Assembly: GCF_004295645.1 (NCBI RefSeq)
Contig: NZ_CP034752.1
Span: 2,170,001-2,234,000 of the forward strand
Length of the DNA: 64,000 nt
Direction: 5' to 3'
Origin: Limnobaculum zhutongyuii
GTDB lineage: Bacteria > Pseudomonadota > Gammaproteobacteria > Enterobacterales > Enterobacteriaceae
Below are positions 43,453 to 51,760 of the stretch, one piece after another. Every line of letters begins with the position of its first letter. The first letter of the stretch is position 1. The notes under the pieces are model-generated. The model saw nothing but the letters and a program-made list of their open reading frames with translations, was not told the origin of the DNA and ran no database searches. Position numbers and translations under genes: made by a program.

Positions 43453-43541
43453 ACACATCTCCTTAAGTGTTAAACTTTGGTATCTTAAGTTGTGATCAAG
43501 CTTGGTTAGTACAACATATTTTATTTACAGCTCAAAATTAT

Positions 43542-43561
43542 GATATTAGTATACTAGTTAC
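43542..43561. promoter_or_regulatory. Palindromic site upstream of luxR
   Basis: GATATTAGTATACTAGTTAC is a 20-base element with seven of ten positions paired and a perfect TAGTATACTA core, in the divergent spacer between the RsaM-like gene and luxR. It could be the LuxR autoregulatory site. The match to known lux boxes is loose. Confidence 0.3.
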
Positions 43562-43732
43562 TACAATCAGTCAGTTGTTTAACTATATTTATATTGCGTA
43601 CTGGCTACCTGACGGGCTTCGTGTATATATTATAATTAAGTGTATAAAAATTTATCATGTCGTTGTCTTGTTCAACGATATCGATTTCCCGTCGGTTTAT
43701 TTCTAAGTGTTTTTCTATCGAAGGAAGCGGTT

Positions 43733-44443
43733 TTGAAAATTAATTTATATCGAACCTATGAAAATTTATCAAAAACCAAAGATAAAGAATCCTTCTTTAA
43801 AACATTACAAAAAGCAGCCAGCGATTTGGGCTTTGAATATTGTGCTTACGGAGTAAGACCCATATATCCCTTATCAGCCCAGCAACCGCAGGTTATTAAT
43901 AACTACCCTATCGGCTGGAATCAGGCCTATCAGTCCAATAATTATTTCGAAATAGATCCAACCGTTCAACATGGCCTGCGCTCTACCCAGGCGCTATTCT
44001 GGGAGGATGACTTATACAGAACGTCTCCCTATTTTTGGGAAGAAGCTAAAGCGTTTGGCATTAATCACGGTATCTCTCAAGCTCAGAAAGATTCTATTGG
44101 TCGTGTCGGAATGTTAACGTTTGCCAGTCCCGATCAGCACTACACGGCTAAAACCTTGTTAGTTCAAGCCCCTTCACTTATCTGGCTTTCTCAAATCGCG
44201 CATAACCGTCTGGCAGAATATCTCTTACCACAAGAAAACCATGAAGCCGATTATCAGCTAACGAAACGAGAAAAAGATATTCTACGCTGGACGGCTGAAG
44301 GCAAGACCTCAAATGAAATTGCTATTTTGATGTCAATCAGTGACAGAACCGTTAATTTTCACGTAAATAATATTCTTAAAAAGCTTTCTGTATCCAATAA
44401 AACAGCTGCAACAGTTAAAGCGATGGTTCTCAATCTGTTATAG
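43733..44443 (+). CDS. LuxR-family AHL-responsive regulator (CepR-like)
   Basis: From TTG 43733 (with AAGGAAG upstream) the protein has 236 residues, the normal LuxR length; a longer upstream frame is not needed. The N-terminal autoinducer domain has GFEYCAYGVR, the Trp/Tyr/Asp set in GWNQAYQSNNYFEIDPTV and LFWEDDLY. The C-terminal HTH has LTKREKDILRWTAEGKTSNE and ISDRTVNFHVNNILKKL. It resembles Burkholderia CepR. It is divergent from the RsaM-like and luxI genes and should bind the AHL made by LuxI. Confidence 0.88.
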   Translation: MKINLYRTYENLSKTKDKESFFKTLQKAASDLGFEYCAYGVRPIYPLSAQQPQVINNYPIGWNQAYQSNNYFEIDPTVQHGLRSTQALFWEDDLYRTSPYFWEEAKAFGINHGISQAQKDSIGRVGMLTFASPDQHYTAKTLLVQAPSLIWLSQIAHNRLAEYLLPQENHEADYQLTKREKDILRWTAEGKTSNEIAILMSISDRTVNFHVNNILKKLSVSNKTAATVKAMVLNLL

Positions 44444-44710
44444 ATAATTAGGATTATAATAATATTATTCGCTAAATTCTGCCTGATTATTTTCTATTTA
44501 AACTAACTTTCTTTTCTTACAGCACACAATCAGAATAATGTTTCATTAATTTTCACTTACAAGCCTAATAGTCACCTGAAATAAATAATTACGTAAACTA
44601 TAACTATGCAAGATTATCGATTTATTATTTTATAATCTATATTCCATTTAGTGCCGCCACAAAAAATAATACTATAGTCTAATTTCATGTGCAATTTGAT
44701 GAATAACAAA

Positions 44711-45760
44711 TCAATCTGATAATAAAATATTTGATTCCGCCAAACTTCCCATGTTATTCGCAATAGCACAGGCAGCATCGATTATTGGAAATGCCATCAC
44801 AGCACCACTACCTTCCCCCAGTCTCATAGACATCTCCAAATAGGGAACAAGTTTTAGCTTTTCTAGCGCCAAATGTGTACCTTTCTCAGCAGAACGGTGG
44901 GACGGTATCAAATAAGGATGAAGCTGTGGGGCAATTTTTACGGCAACCAATGCTGCAGCACAAGAGAGAAAGCCATCCAAAACGATAGGTATTCCTGCCG
45001 CTGCTGCCCCTATCATTACTCCCGCCATCCCACCGAGATCAAAGCCACCAACCTTTGCCAATACATCAATACTATCGTCCGCATTCGGTTGGTTAACTGC
45101 AATCGCTCGTTTGACGACCTCAATCTTATGTTGCATACGATCCTGTGGGAAATTCGCCCCTACACCCACAGTCTGTTCAGGCATCACATTACAAAGCACA
45201 CTCACCATTGCCGCCGCTGGCGTAGTATTGCCCATGCCCAGCTCACCGGTACCGATTAATCTGACACCGCGATTAACCTGCTCTATAGCCAGTTGTGCGC
45301 TACGTTCCAGCAGTGTTACTGCTTCTTCACGACTCATGGCTGCCTGAGTAGCAATATTTCCACTGCCGCGACGAACCTTATGATTTAAAACACCCTCTAT
45401 CGGTGATGAATCAATCCCGGCATCCACCAGCAAAACCTCCGCATCCATCTGTTTTGCCAGTACGCAAACGCCAGAAACGCTTTTTACCATATTCATCATT
45501 TGAAGATGAGTTACTGCCTGCGGTGCCAAAGTGATTCCCTCAGCATAGACCCCGTGATCTGCCGCCATGACAATTAACTGTTTATGAGGTGCGCTAATAT
45601 TCAGGCTACGGTAAATACCGCTTAGCTGAATAGCCAGTAGCTCTAACCTGCCCAAGCTGCCTACCGGCTTCACTAAACCATCCAATCTGATGGACATCTC
45701 ATCCATTACTTGTTTGTCCAGGGGGCGTATCTGAGCGATGATTTGGTTTAAGCTTTGCAT
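44711..45760 (-). CDS. cobT: Nicotinate-nucleotide-dimethylbenzimidazole phosphoribosyltransferase
   Basis: The 349-residue protein matches CobT: GSLGRLELLAIQLSGI, MAADHGVYAEGIT, GTGELGMGNTTPAAA and the catalytic-Glu segment RLGEGSGA. It makes alpha-ribazole-5'-phosphate, the lower-ligand precursor of cobalamin. It is last in the leftward cobU-cobS-cobC-cobT set, 48 bases after cobC. Confidence 0.94.
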   Translation of the reverse strand: MQSLNQIIAQIRPLDKQVMDEMSIRLDGLVKPVGSLGRLELLAIQLSGIYRSLNISAPHKQLIVMAADHGVYAEGITLAPQAVTHLQMMNMVKSVSGVCVLAKQMDAEVLLVDAGIDSSPIEGVLNHKVRRGSGNIATQAAMSREEAVTLLERSAQLAIEQVNRGVRLIGTGELGMGNTTPAAAMVSVLCNVMPEQTVGVGANFPQDRMQHKIEVVKRAIAVNQPNADDSIDVLAKVGGFDLGGMAGVMIGAAAAGIPIVLDGFLSCAAALVAVKIAPQLHPYLIPSHRSAEKGTHLALEKLKLVPYLEMSMRLGEGSGAVMAFPIIDAACAIANNMGSLAESNILLSD

Positions 45761-45808
45761 ATACGGTAATGACCTATGAGAGTTGTGGTATTACAAAAAA
45801 TGGATGCT

Positions 45809-46411
45809 TCAGACCAGAACATTCAGTTGCTGGATCACCGCATGCCCACGATGAATATCGATAACACTGTAAGCGTCATGCCTGAAGGTAAAAAACCAAA
45901 AGCCTTCTGCCGGCATTTTCAGCAACGAGAGTAAAATACAGCGTAAGGTTCCCTGATGACCGACAAACAGGATGTTATTCAGACTGGCAGCCTCAGCTTC
46001 ATTTAACCAGGCTGTAAAAGAGTGATGAATTCGTAGATTGAACTGATTAAAGCTCTCCCCTTCGGGGGGCGGAAAATTCTTCCAGTCTGAGCACCAGTTG
46101 GCATAATTTTGGCTATCGTTTTGCTCCAGTTCTTGATAATGACGCCCTTCCCAAAGGCCAAAATGAATTTCATTTAATCCATTTAATTGCTGATGTTGCT
46201 GCCGGTTTATCCCTGAGATATATTCTGCCGTTTGCTGAGTTCGCCTTAATCCACTAGTTACGACCCGATCAAATTGAACCCCGGATAAGGCTCGAGCTAA
46301 TAGCTCTGCCTGTGCAATCCCCTGTACATTAAGTTCATGGTCGGTAGAACCCGAATAGACCCGTCGTTGGTTCACTTCTGTTTCACCATGACGCACCAAA
46401 TATAAGCGCAT
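45809..46411 (-). CDS. cobC: Alpha-ribazole phosphatase, histidine phosphatase family
   Basis: The 200-residue protein has the RHG motif LVRHGETEVNQRRVYSGSTD, a late catalytic-His segment LFVGHQGTLR and EIHFGLWEGRHYQEL, typical of CobC. It removes the phosphate from alpha-ribazole-5'-phosphate (or adenosylcobalamin-phosphate). ATG 46411 directly follows a TTG codon after the cobS stop (TGATTGATG), which implies coupled translation. Confidence 0.9.
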   Translation of the reverse strand: MRLYLVRHGETEVNQRRVYSGSTDHELNVQGIAQAELLARALSGVQFDRVVTSGLRRTQQTAEYISGINRQQHQQLNGLNEIHFGLWEGRHYQELEQNDSQNYANWCSDWKNFPPPEGESFNQFNLRIHHSFTAWLNEAEAASLNNILFVGHQGTLRCILLSLLKMPAEGFWFFTFRHDAYSVIDIHRGHAVIQQLNVLV

Positions 46412-46414
46412 CAA

Positions 46415-47164
46415 TCAATGAACCATAAGTAACAGGAACAGAAGTTCAGCGATTTCAATACCGGCACCCAGTGTATCCCCGGTTTGTCCACCCAATTTGC
46501 TTTGAATCAACGCCCGGTAAACCAGTAACAATACGCCAGCTACCACGGCCATTAATACACCGTATCCACCGGCAAACAGAAATACTAACACCAGACCAAT
46601 CAGCAATGCCGTATAGAACTCACCCCGTTCAATCTTGCCAATAAACAAATTTCCCATGCCGCTCTCTCGGGCATAGTTTTGTCGGTACATCAGCAGTACG
46701 CTCAGTGAACGACCAACCACCGGCGCGACAATTAATAAATGAGCAACCGAAGCCTGATTTTCGGCCAACTGATACACCACCAGTACATGCAATAAGATCT
46801 TAAATATCAGCGCTAATGCACCCTGAGTACCAATGCGGCTATCGCGCATAATCTCCAGCATGCGATCTCGCGGGCGGGAAGAGAATATGCCGTCTGCCGT
46901 ATCCGCTAAACCATCCAGATGAAACGCTCCGGTAATCATGGCAACGGTTAAAACTGCACAGGCAGAAGCCAGCAGGTTTCCCCACCACAATTGAGTCAAT
47001 ACAAAAACAAAAGCGCTGATTAAACCAATGGTCAATCCGGCAAGCGGAAAAGCCATCACCATACGACGATATTCACTGATTTCAACACTGTCTGTATAGC
47101 GTCCTGGAACCGGAATTCGAGTAAGAAACTGCAAAGAGACCAGAAAAAGTTTAATAAATTTCAT
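46415..47164 (-). CDS. cobS: Adenosylcobinamide-GDP ribazoletransferase
   Basis: The 249-residue inner-membrane protein has several hydrophobic segments, with the CobS motif FHLDGLADTADGIFSSRPRD and RIGTQGALAL. It joins adenosylcobinamide-GDP to alpha-ribazole at the membrane, the last nucleotide-loop step. Its start is two bases past the cobU stop. Confidence 0.93.
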   Translation of the reverse strand: MKFIKLFLVSLQFLTRIPVPGRYTDSVEISEYRRMVMAFPLAGLTIGLISAFVFVLTQLWWGNLLASACAVLTVAMITGAFHLDGLADTADGIFSSRPRDRMLEIMRDSRIGTQGALALIFKILLHVLVVYQLAENQASVAHLLIVAPVVGRSLSVLLMYRQNYARESGMGNLFIGKIERGEFYTALLIGLVLVFLFAGGYGVLMAVVAGVLLLVYRALIQSKLGGQTGDTLGAGIEIAELLFLLLMVH

Positions 47165-47166
47165 GA

Positions 47167-47727
47167 TTAACCTTTAATTTTCACATCAATTCCGGATACC
47201 ACAAGATGTACTTCATCCGCCTGTTGAGCCAGTTTTTGATTCACCCTACCGGCGATATCTAAAAAATGTCGTGCTAATGGATATTCCGGCACAATACCGC
47301 AACCTAACTCATTGGTCACAATAATGATTTCACTTTTGCTCTCCGCACAAGACTTCAATAAATCATCCATTTGCGGTTCCAGCCAACGTTCAAGTGCCGA
47401 ATAATCCAGTTGGTCGGGATCACTATCGCCAGCCCAGTCAAAGATAAGATTGGTTAGCATAGTCGTTATACATTCAAGCACTATTACCGGAAAAAAGCCT
47501 GATTGCTGACGGATCTCATTGCCTGTCTGGCGATAACCTTCATGAGTACGCCAGTGAGCAGGACGTGTTAATTTATGCTGTTCAATGCGTCGCAACATTT
47601 CATCATCAGTCGCCAGTGACGTGGCAATATAGAGTACATTTCCTCCGTATGCAGCAGCCTTCTGATTGGCTAGCTGTTCCGCCAGACGGCTTTTTCCACT
47701 GCGTGCACCGCCGGTAATCAAAATCAT
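47167..47727 (-). CDS. cobU: Adenosylcobinamide kinase / guanylyltransferase
   Basis: The 186-residue protein has the P-loop ITGGARSGKSRLAEQLA, the guanylylation segment EQHKLTRPAHWRTHEG and TNELGCGIVPEYPLARHF. It phosphorylates adenosylcobinamide and then transfers GMP to it. First gene of the leftward cobUSCT operon. I looked for a cobalamin riboswitch box in the 200 bases upstream and saw none. Confidence 0.93.
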   Translation of the reverse strand: MILITGGARSGKSRLAEQLANQKAAAYGGNVLYIATSLATDDEMLRRIEQHKLTRPAHWRTHEGYRQTGNEIRQQSGFFPVIVLECITTMLTNLIFDWAGDSDPDQLDYSALERWLEPQMDDLLKSCAESKSEIIIVTNELGCGIVPEYPLARHFLDIAGRVNQKLAQQADEVHLVVSGIDVKIKG

Positions 47728-47929
47728 AATTCATTGTCCTGCATGCAATTATCGGTTACCCCACCCACAAAATGACCTATCAACACCAATTGGTATTAAG
47801 AATAACGCCTTTTTGCGCCAGCACTCAACTACCACTAAATCGTGGCTGGTAAAAATTGTGGTTGCTGCCCATAATTTAATATCAATACCTTAAAAAAGCC
47901 TCTGAATAAACAACCTGGAGAATTTCGTC

Positions 47930-48130
47930 ATGCCCTACGTCAATATTAAAATTACTAAAGAAGGCGCTACCGCAGAACAAAAGAAGCAGCTTATCGAAGG
48001 AGTAACCCAACTATTGGTTAAGGTTCTGGATAAAAACCCGGCCACTACCGTTGTTGTTATTGATGAAGTGGATATGGACAACTGGGGTATTGGTGGATTT
48101 CCCGTGACTGAATTAAGAAAGAAAAAATAA
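47930..48130 (+). CDS. 4-oxalocrotonate tautomerase family protein
   Basis: This 66-residue protein begins MPYVNIKITKEGA, so Pro is exposed as the catalytic N-terminal residue after Met removal, the hallmark of the family. The body (AEQKKQLIEGVTQLLVKVL; NWGIGGFPV) fits the small hexameric type. The natural substrate is unknown. Monocistronic, convergent with the vanW-like gene. Confidence 0.88.
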   Translation: MPYVNIKITKEGATAEQKKQLIEGVTQLLVKVLDKNPATTVVVIDEVDMDNWGIGGFPVTELRKKK

Positions 48131-48160
48131 TTTGCTGGCGCCGAATGTCTGCTGTTACCT

Positions 48161-48994
48161 TCAGGCTGATGACAGATCTGTGTTCAGCCGTTGTGTATCG
48201 ACATGATATTTAACCACCACATTATTACGATACAAACACTCTGACTGTAAAATAACCGGTTCCTGGCCTTTGGTTGAAATATCACGCCAGATTTCATTTT
48301 GCCGCCATACCCGATCGCCCTGTCGTACAAATCGATGCGCCTGCTGATAAACATGGTATTTCACTTCCCGGGGCTTATCACACAGCAACTCTCCCTCTAA
48401 TTGATGTTCTGCCACATTAAAAATCAGTTGGAAGGTATCTTGCGTTGGATTATGCAAAACCAGATCGATATAGTTATAAAAAATTGCCGCACCGGAACCA
48501 AAAGGTAAAATACGCCCCTCATCGGGAAAAGGATCAAAACTATGGTTAGCTCTTTCCACTACTACTAGCGGCGAATGGATAGCCATCCAGTGAATAAGAT
48601 TACTTAACTGACAAATTCCACCGCCAATTCCCTGACGAGCTTCGCCATAAGAGAGCTCCATTCCTTCAACAAACCCGCGCTTTTCTGTCGGTTTCCCTAC
48701 CAGACGACAAAATGAAAAGTACTCTCCCGGGGCAATCACAATACCGCTGGTTGCTGCCGTTGCCAGTTTAAGGTTAATCACTTTGTTATGTTGCAGAGCG
48801 ATGTCACTATTACCTAGTTTGCGAATAAGCTTAGAGGTGTGCTTGATAAAGCGATATTCCAGACGCTGCTCAGGTATTAACCGATTAGTATAGTTACGGG
48901 AGCCTAGTCGCCAGCTTATTTGACGAAAAAAGCGCCGTTGTTGTACCCGTAGCCAGTAAAGCCAGGGATGATATGAGGAGAGTGGCCTACGCAT
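48161..48994 (-). CDS. VanW-family protein
   Basis: The 277-residue protein has the VanW signature: NLKLATAATSGIVIAPGEYF, SFCRLVGKPTEKRGFVEGM, GIGGGICQLSNLIHWMAI and NYIDLVLHNPT. VanW proteins occur near vancomycin-resistance genes in Gram-positives, but no van gene is here and the biochemical role is unknown. No signal peptide is evident. It stands alone. Confidence 0.87.
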   Translation of the reverse strand: MRRPLSSYHPWLYWLRVQQRRFFRQISWRLGSRNYTNRLIPEQRLEYRFIKHTSKLIRKLGNSDIALQHNKVINLKLATAATSGIVIAPGEYFSFCRLVGKPTEKRGFVEGMELSYGEARQGIGGGICQLSNLIHWMAIHSPLVVVERANHSFDPFPDEGRILPFGSGAAIFYNYIDLVLHNPTQDTFQLIFNVAEHQLEGELLCDKPREVKYHVYQQAHRFVRQGDRVWRQNEIWRDISTKGQEPVILQSECLYRNNVVVKYHVDTQRLNTDLSSA

Positions 48995-49139
48995 GGTTAT
49001 TTAATCCGTTAACTAAACCTGTTCGCTGAGCCTAATTGATTTATATGTGTTTTATATGAAGTTTTGTGTTCTATTGGATAACGATCAATAACGTCGCACA
49101 AAGCGACGTTATTAAGGTGGTAAAACATCTGAAACGTTA

Positions 49140-49352
49140 TCAGACGTTTTTACGTTCGATAGTTTCTTCACCCCAGTAGAGGCGATCGGCATCGGTTTTA
49201 CTAAATGCCAGTGGCAGAACTTCATCGCTGCCCTCGTCCCAAATTTGTTGTGCTTTTACTTCATCGTTATTAGCCAGTTCAAAAATAGCTTCTGCAATTT
49301 CAACGGATGTTTCACGAACTTTAGCCCACTCTTTAATTCTTAGTCTTTGCAT
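49140..49352 (-). CDS. yccJ: YccJ-like small protein
   Basis: The 70-residue protein is close to E. coli YccJ (75 residues): EWAKVRETSVEIAEAIFE, IWDEGSDEVLPLAFSKTDAD and an identical C-terminus GEETIERKNV apart from one residue. ATG 49352 is chosen over an upstream TTG because GGGAG lies eight bases before it. Function is unknown; YccJ accompanies stationary-phase genes in E. coli, a context absent here. Confidence 0.85.
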   Translation of the reverse strand: MQRLRIKEWAKVRETSVEIAEAIFELANNDEVKAQQIWDEGSDEVLPLAFSKTDADRLYWGEETIERKNV

Positions 49353-49679
49353 TTCAATATCTCCCAACGGGTTATTTCAGATGTGGCTTTATCACGTTCA
49401 AAGCACTGTCTAACAGTATTGTTCAAGCTTGTGATTTTGCATGTAAAAAATCGGTGAATAGCATTAGTATACTCAATATCTAACGCTTTGGTTAAAGGCC
49501 TTATGACAGAATATTCTGTTACTCAGTAAGTTAGGCTCATCCATGAATCACTCATTTACATTAAACAGGCCAATTACCTATCGGTTTTATGTTAATGTGA
49601 ATAAAGTATCTTGTTAAGCATTTCCGAAACGAAAAAATTCTGTTTCTTATCCATCATGTTACCGTCAGGATCTATCACT
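49353..49679. promoter_or_regulatory. Divergent spacer between yccJ-like gene and yqhD, with a 14-bp palindrome
   Basis: This 327-base AT-rich spacer must carry both promoters. ACAGAATATTCTGT (49506-49519) is a perfect palindrome and a possible operator. In E. coli yqhD is activated by the adjacent AraC-type YqhC, but no such gene is here. Confidence 0.4.
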
Positions 49680-50837
49680 ATGAATAATTTCAGCCTTCAT
49701 CTTGCTACAAAAGTTTTGTTTGGTCAGGGTCAGATTGCTCAACTCCCTATGGTTATTCCTGCTCATGCCCGAGTCTTGATTACCTACGGCGGCGGCAGCA
49801 TTAAACGTAACGGTGTTTTAGATCAGGTTCATCAGGCGTTGAAAGGTTATACCCTGTTTGAATTCGGTAGTATTGAACCCAACCCTACTTATGAAACGCT
49901 GATGCAAGCAGTAGAAATGGTGCATAACAATAAGATCGATTTCTTGCTTGCCGTCGGTGGTGGTTCAGTACTGGACGGGACTAAATTTATTGCCGCTGCT
50001 GCTGATTACGTGGGAGAAACCTAGGAAATCGTCACCAGTCGCGGAAAGAAAGTCACGAAAGCACTACCAATCGGTTCGGTACTGACTTTACCGGCTACCG
50101 GTTCGGAAATGAATGATGGTGCGGTTATTAGCCGTCGTGAAACGGGTGATAAGCAAGCGTTTATGTCTCCGTTCGTGATGCCTCAGTTTGCTATTCTGGA
50201 TCCGGTCACGACTTATACTCTTCCCCCTCGCCAGATTGTTAACGGGGTTATTGATGCGTTCATTCATACCATGGAGCAGTACCTCACCTATCCGGTTGAT
50301 GCCAAAGTACAGGATCGTTTCGCTGAAGGGTTATTGTTGACGTTAATAGAGGAAGGTCCTAAAGCATTAAAAGAACCAGAAAACTATGCCGTTCGGGCAA
50401 ACATCATGTGGTGTGCCACCATGGCATTAAACGGCTTAATTGGTGCTGGTGTACCACAGGACTGGGCAACCCATATGCTGGGCCATGAACTGACCGCAAT
50501 GCACGGTCTGGACCACGCACAAACCCTGGCCATTATTCTGCCTGCCATTATGCGCGCCAAAAAAGCGCAGAAGTGGGGGAAATTACTGCAATACGCAGAA
50601 CGCGTATGGAACATTGATACCGGCACCGAAGATCAGCGTATCGAAGCAGCAATTAAAGCTACCGAAAACTTCTTCCAGCAAATGGGTGCCCCTACGCGCC
50701 TGTCTGACTATAAGTTAGATGGTAGTTCGATTCCTGCACTGATAGAAAAGCTAAAAGAACACGGAATGACCCAACTCGGCGAACACCGTGATATCACCTT
50801 AGCCGACAGCCAGAAAATTTACGAGTCAGCGCTTTAA
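49680..50837 (+). pseudogene. yqhD: NADPH-dependent aldehyde reductase YqhD, interrupted by an amber codon
   Basis: The 385-codon frame is collinear with E. coli YqhD (387 residues): RVLITYGGGSIKRNG, LLAVGGGSVLDGTKFIAAA, TLPATGSEMNDGAVISR and the iron-binding HELTAMHGLDHAQTL. Codon 115 (50022-50024) is TAG where relatives have Trp (DPWHIL in E. coli), a one-base change from TGG. Everything downstream stays in frame and conserved, so the lesion is recent, suppressible or a base-call error. The intact enzyme reduces short-chain and lipid-peroxidation aldehydes with NADPH. ATG 49680 is preceded by AGGA. Confidence 0.88.
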
Positions 50838-50859
50838 ATGGTTTTTTGTTAGTTCAATA

Positions 50860-50897
50860 AAAAACAGGGCCCGGATAATAATCCGGGCCCTGTTTTT
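50860..50897. terminator. Bidirectional terminator between yqhD and nikR
   Basis: AAAAACAGGGCCCGGAT and ATCCGGGCCCTGTTTTT form a perfect 17-bp stem around AATA, serving the convergent genes. Confidence 0.85.
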
Positions 50898-50914
50898 ACA
50901 TTTTAAACAAAATC

Positions 50915-51373
50915 TTAATCATGATGATGGTCATGTTCGTCATCATGATGGTGATGGTGGGAATGTCCGCCACTATTATCCGGTACCATCACCAACTTGC
51001 CATATCTTACACCCCGTTCCGTAATCACCTGCTCAGCCAGCTGTCCTACCCGCTCTGCATCACCTTTCAACATAGAGACTTCCATACAGCTACCGTGATC
51101 AAGATGAACGTGCAGACTGGCTAACGTTAAGTCATGTTGTTCATGAAAAGTGCGGGTTAATCGCTTAGACAGTTCACGCGACTCATGGTCATAAACATAG
51201 ACCAGCGCCGCGACACACGGGGGATTACCTTCAACCACTAATGAGGAGTTCTGGATACCAGTGCGGGTTAAATCCCGAATTGCTTCCGAACGGTTTTGAT
51301 AGTTTTTCTGCTTGATAATGTTATCTATCTCTTCCATCAGGTCGTCATCAATAGAAATCGTTATACGTTGCAT
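50915..51373 (-). CDS. nikR: Nickel-responsive regulator NikR with His-rich C-terminal tail
   Basis: The 152-residue protein has an N-terminal ribbon-helix-helix domain (QRITISIDDDLMEEIDNI; NRSEAIRDLTR) and an ACT-like nickel-binding domain with His and Cys ligands (HEQHDLTLASLHVHLDHGSC). E. coli NikR has 133 residues; here a tail, HSHHHHHDDEHDHHHD, adds ten histidines and five acidic residues. NikR represses nikABCDE when nickel is plentiful. No nickel transporter gene is in the window. The tail may buffer or sense extra metal; that is inference. Confidence 0.93.
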   Translation of the reverse strand: MQRITISIDDDLMEEIDNIIKQKNYQNRSEAIRDLTRTGIQNSSLVVEGNPPCVAALVYVYDHESRELSKRLTRTFHEQHDLTLASLHVHLDHGSCMEVSMLKGDAERVGQLAEQVITERGVRYGKLVMVPDNSGGHSHHHHHDDEHDHHHD

Positions 51374-51760
51374 TACCGTTCTCCAAAGGTATCAATCAGA
51401 TATTGAATCATCATAACGGGAAAGTCCTGATGCGTCGAGGTTGAGCATATTTATCCACACGCATCAAAATTAAATAATAGTTATAAAAAACAATAAGTTT
51501 ACGATAAGTAATTACTCAAAAAAACAATACTCTTTTTCAGCCTATAAAGGAGCGACCATTTAGTTTTAAAGCTAATTATATTAACTGGCTGTAAATCTGA
51601 AACATTTTCATAGTTTGATACAAATTATGTTGCGATAATCGCCGACTATGCAGACTTTGCGATACACAAGCTGAATTAATTTATATACTATCGCCCTTTA
51701 TTATTTATCAGACCAATATAACAACAAAATCCAGTATTGAATCAGTTAAGGGAATAACCC
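51374..51760. other. Divergent spacer between nikR and the PAP2 gene
   Basis: The 387-base AT-rich spacer has no credible gene. I see no NikR operator (GTATGA-N16-TCATAC) and no other strong repeat; promoters for both sides must lie here but cannot be fixed. Confidence 0.5.

Noticed and set aside
43467..43706. 79-codon frame in the luxR upstream spacer
   Set aside because: It has no ribosome site, overlaps the extended luxR frame and its product resembles translated AT-rich DNA.
43640..43732. 31-codon N-terminal extension of LuxR
   Set aside because: TTG 43733 has an AAGGAAG ribosome site and gives the normal LuxR length of about 236 residues; the extension has no LuxR similarity.
47728..47929. 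Cobalamin riboswitch upstream of cobU
   Set aside because: I looked for the conserved B12 box (GCCACTG) and associated helices on the minus strand and saw none; the region upstream of cobO (41380-41675) is also negative.
50022..50024. TAG in yqhD read as pyrrolysine or programmed readthrough
   Set aside because: Pyrrolysine coding is not expected in Enterobacterales, no special downstream structure is visible, and relatives have Trp at this position; mutation or base-call error is simpler.
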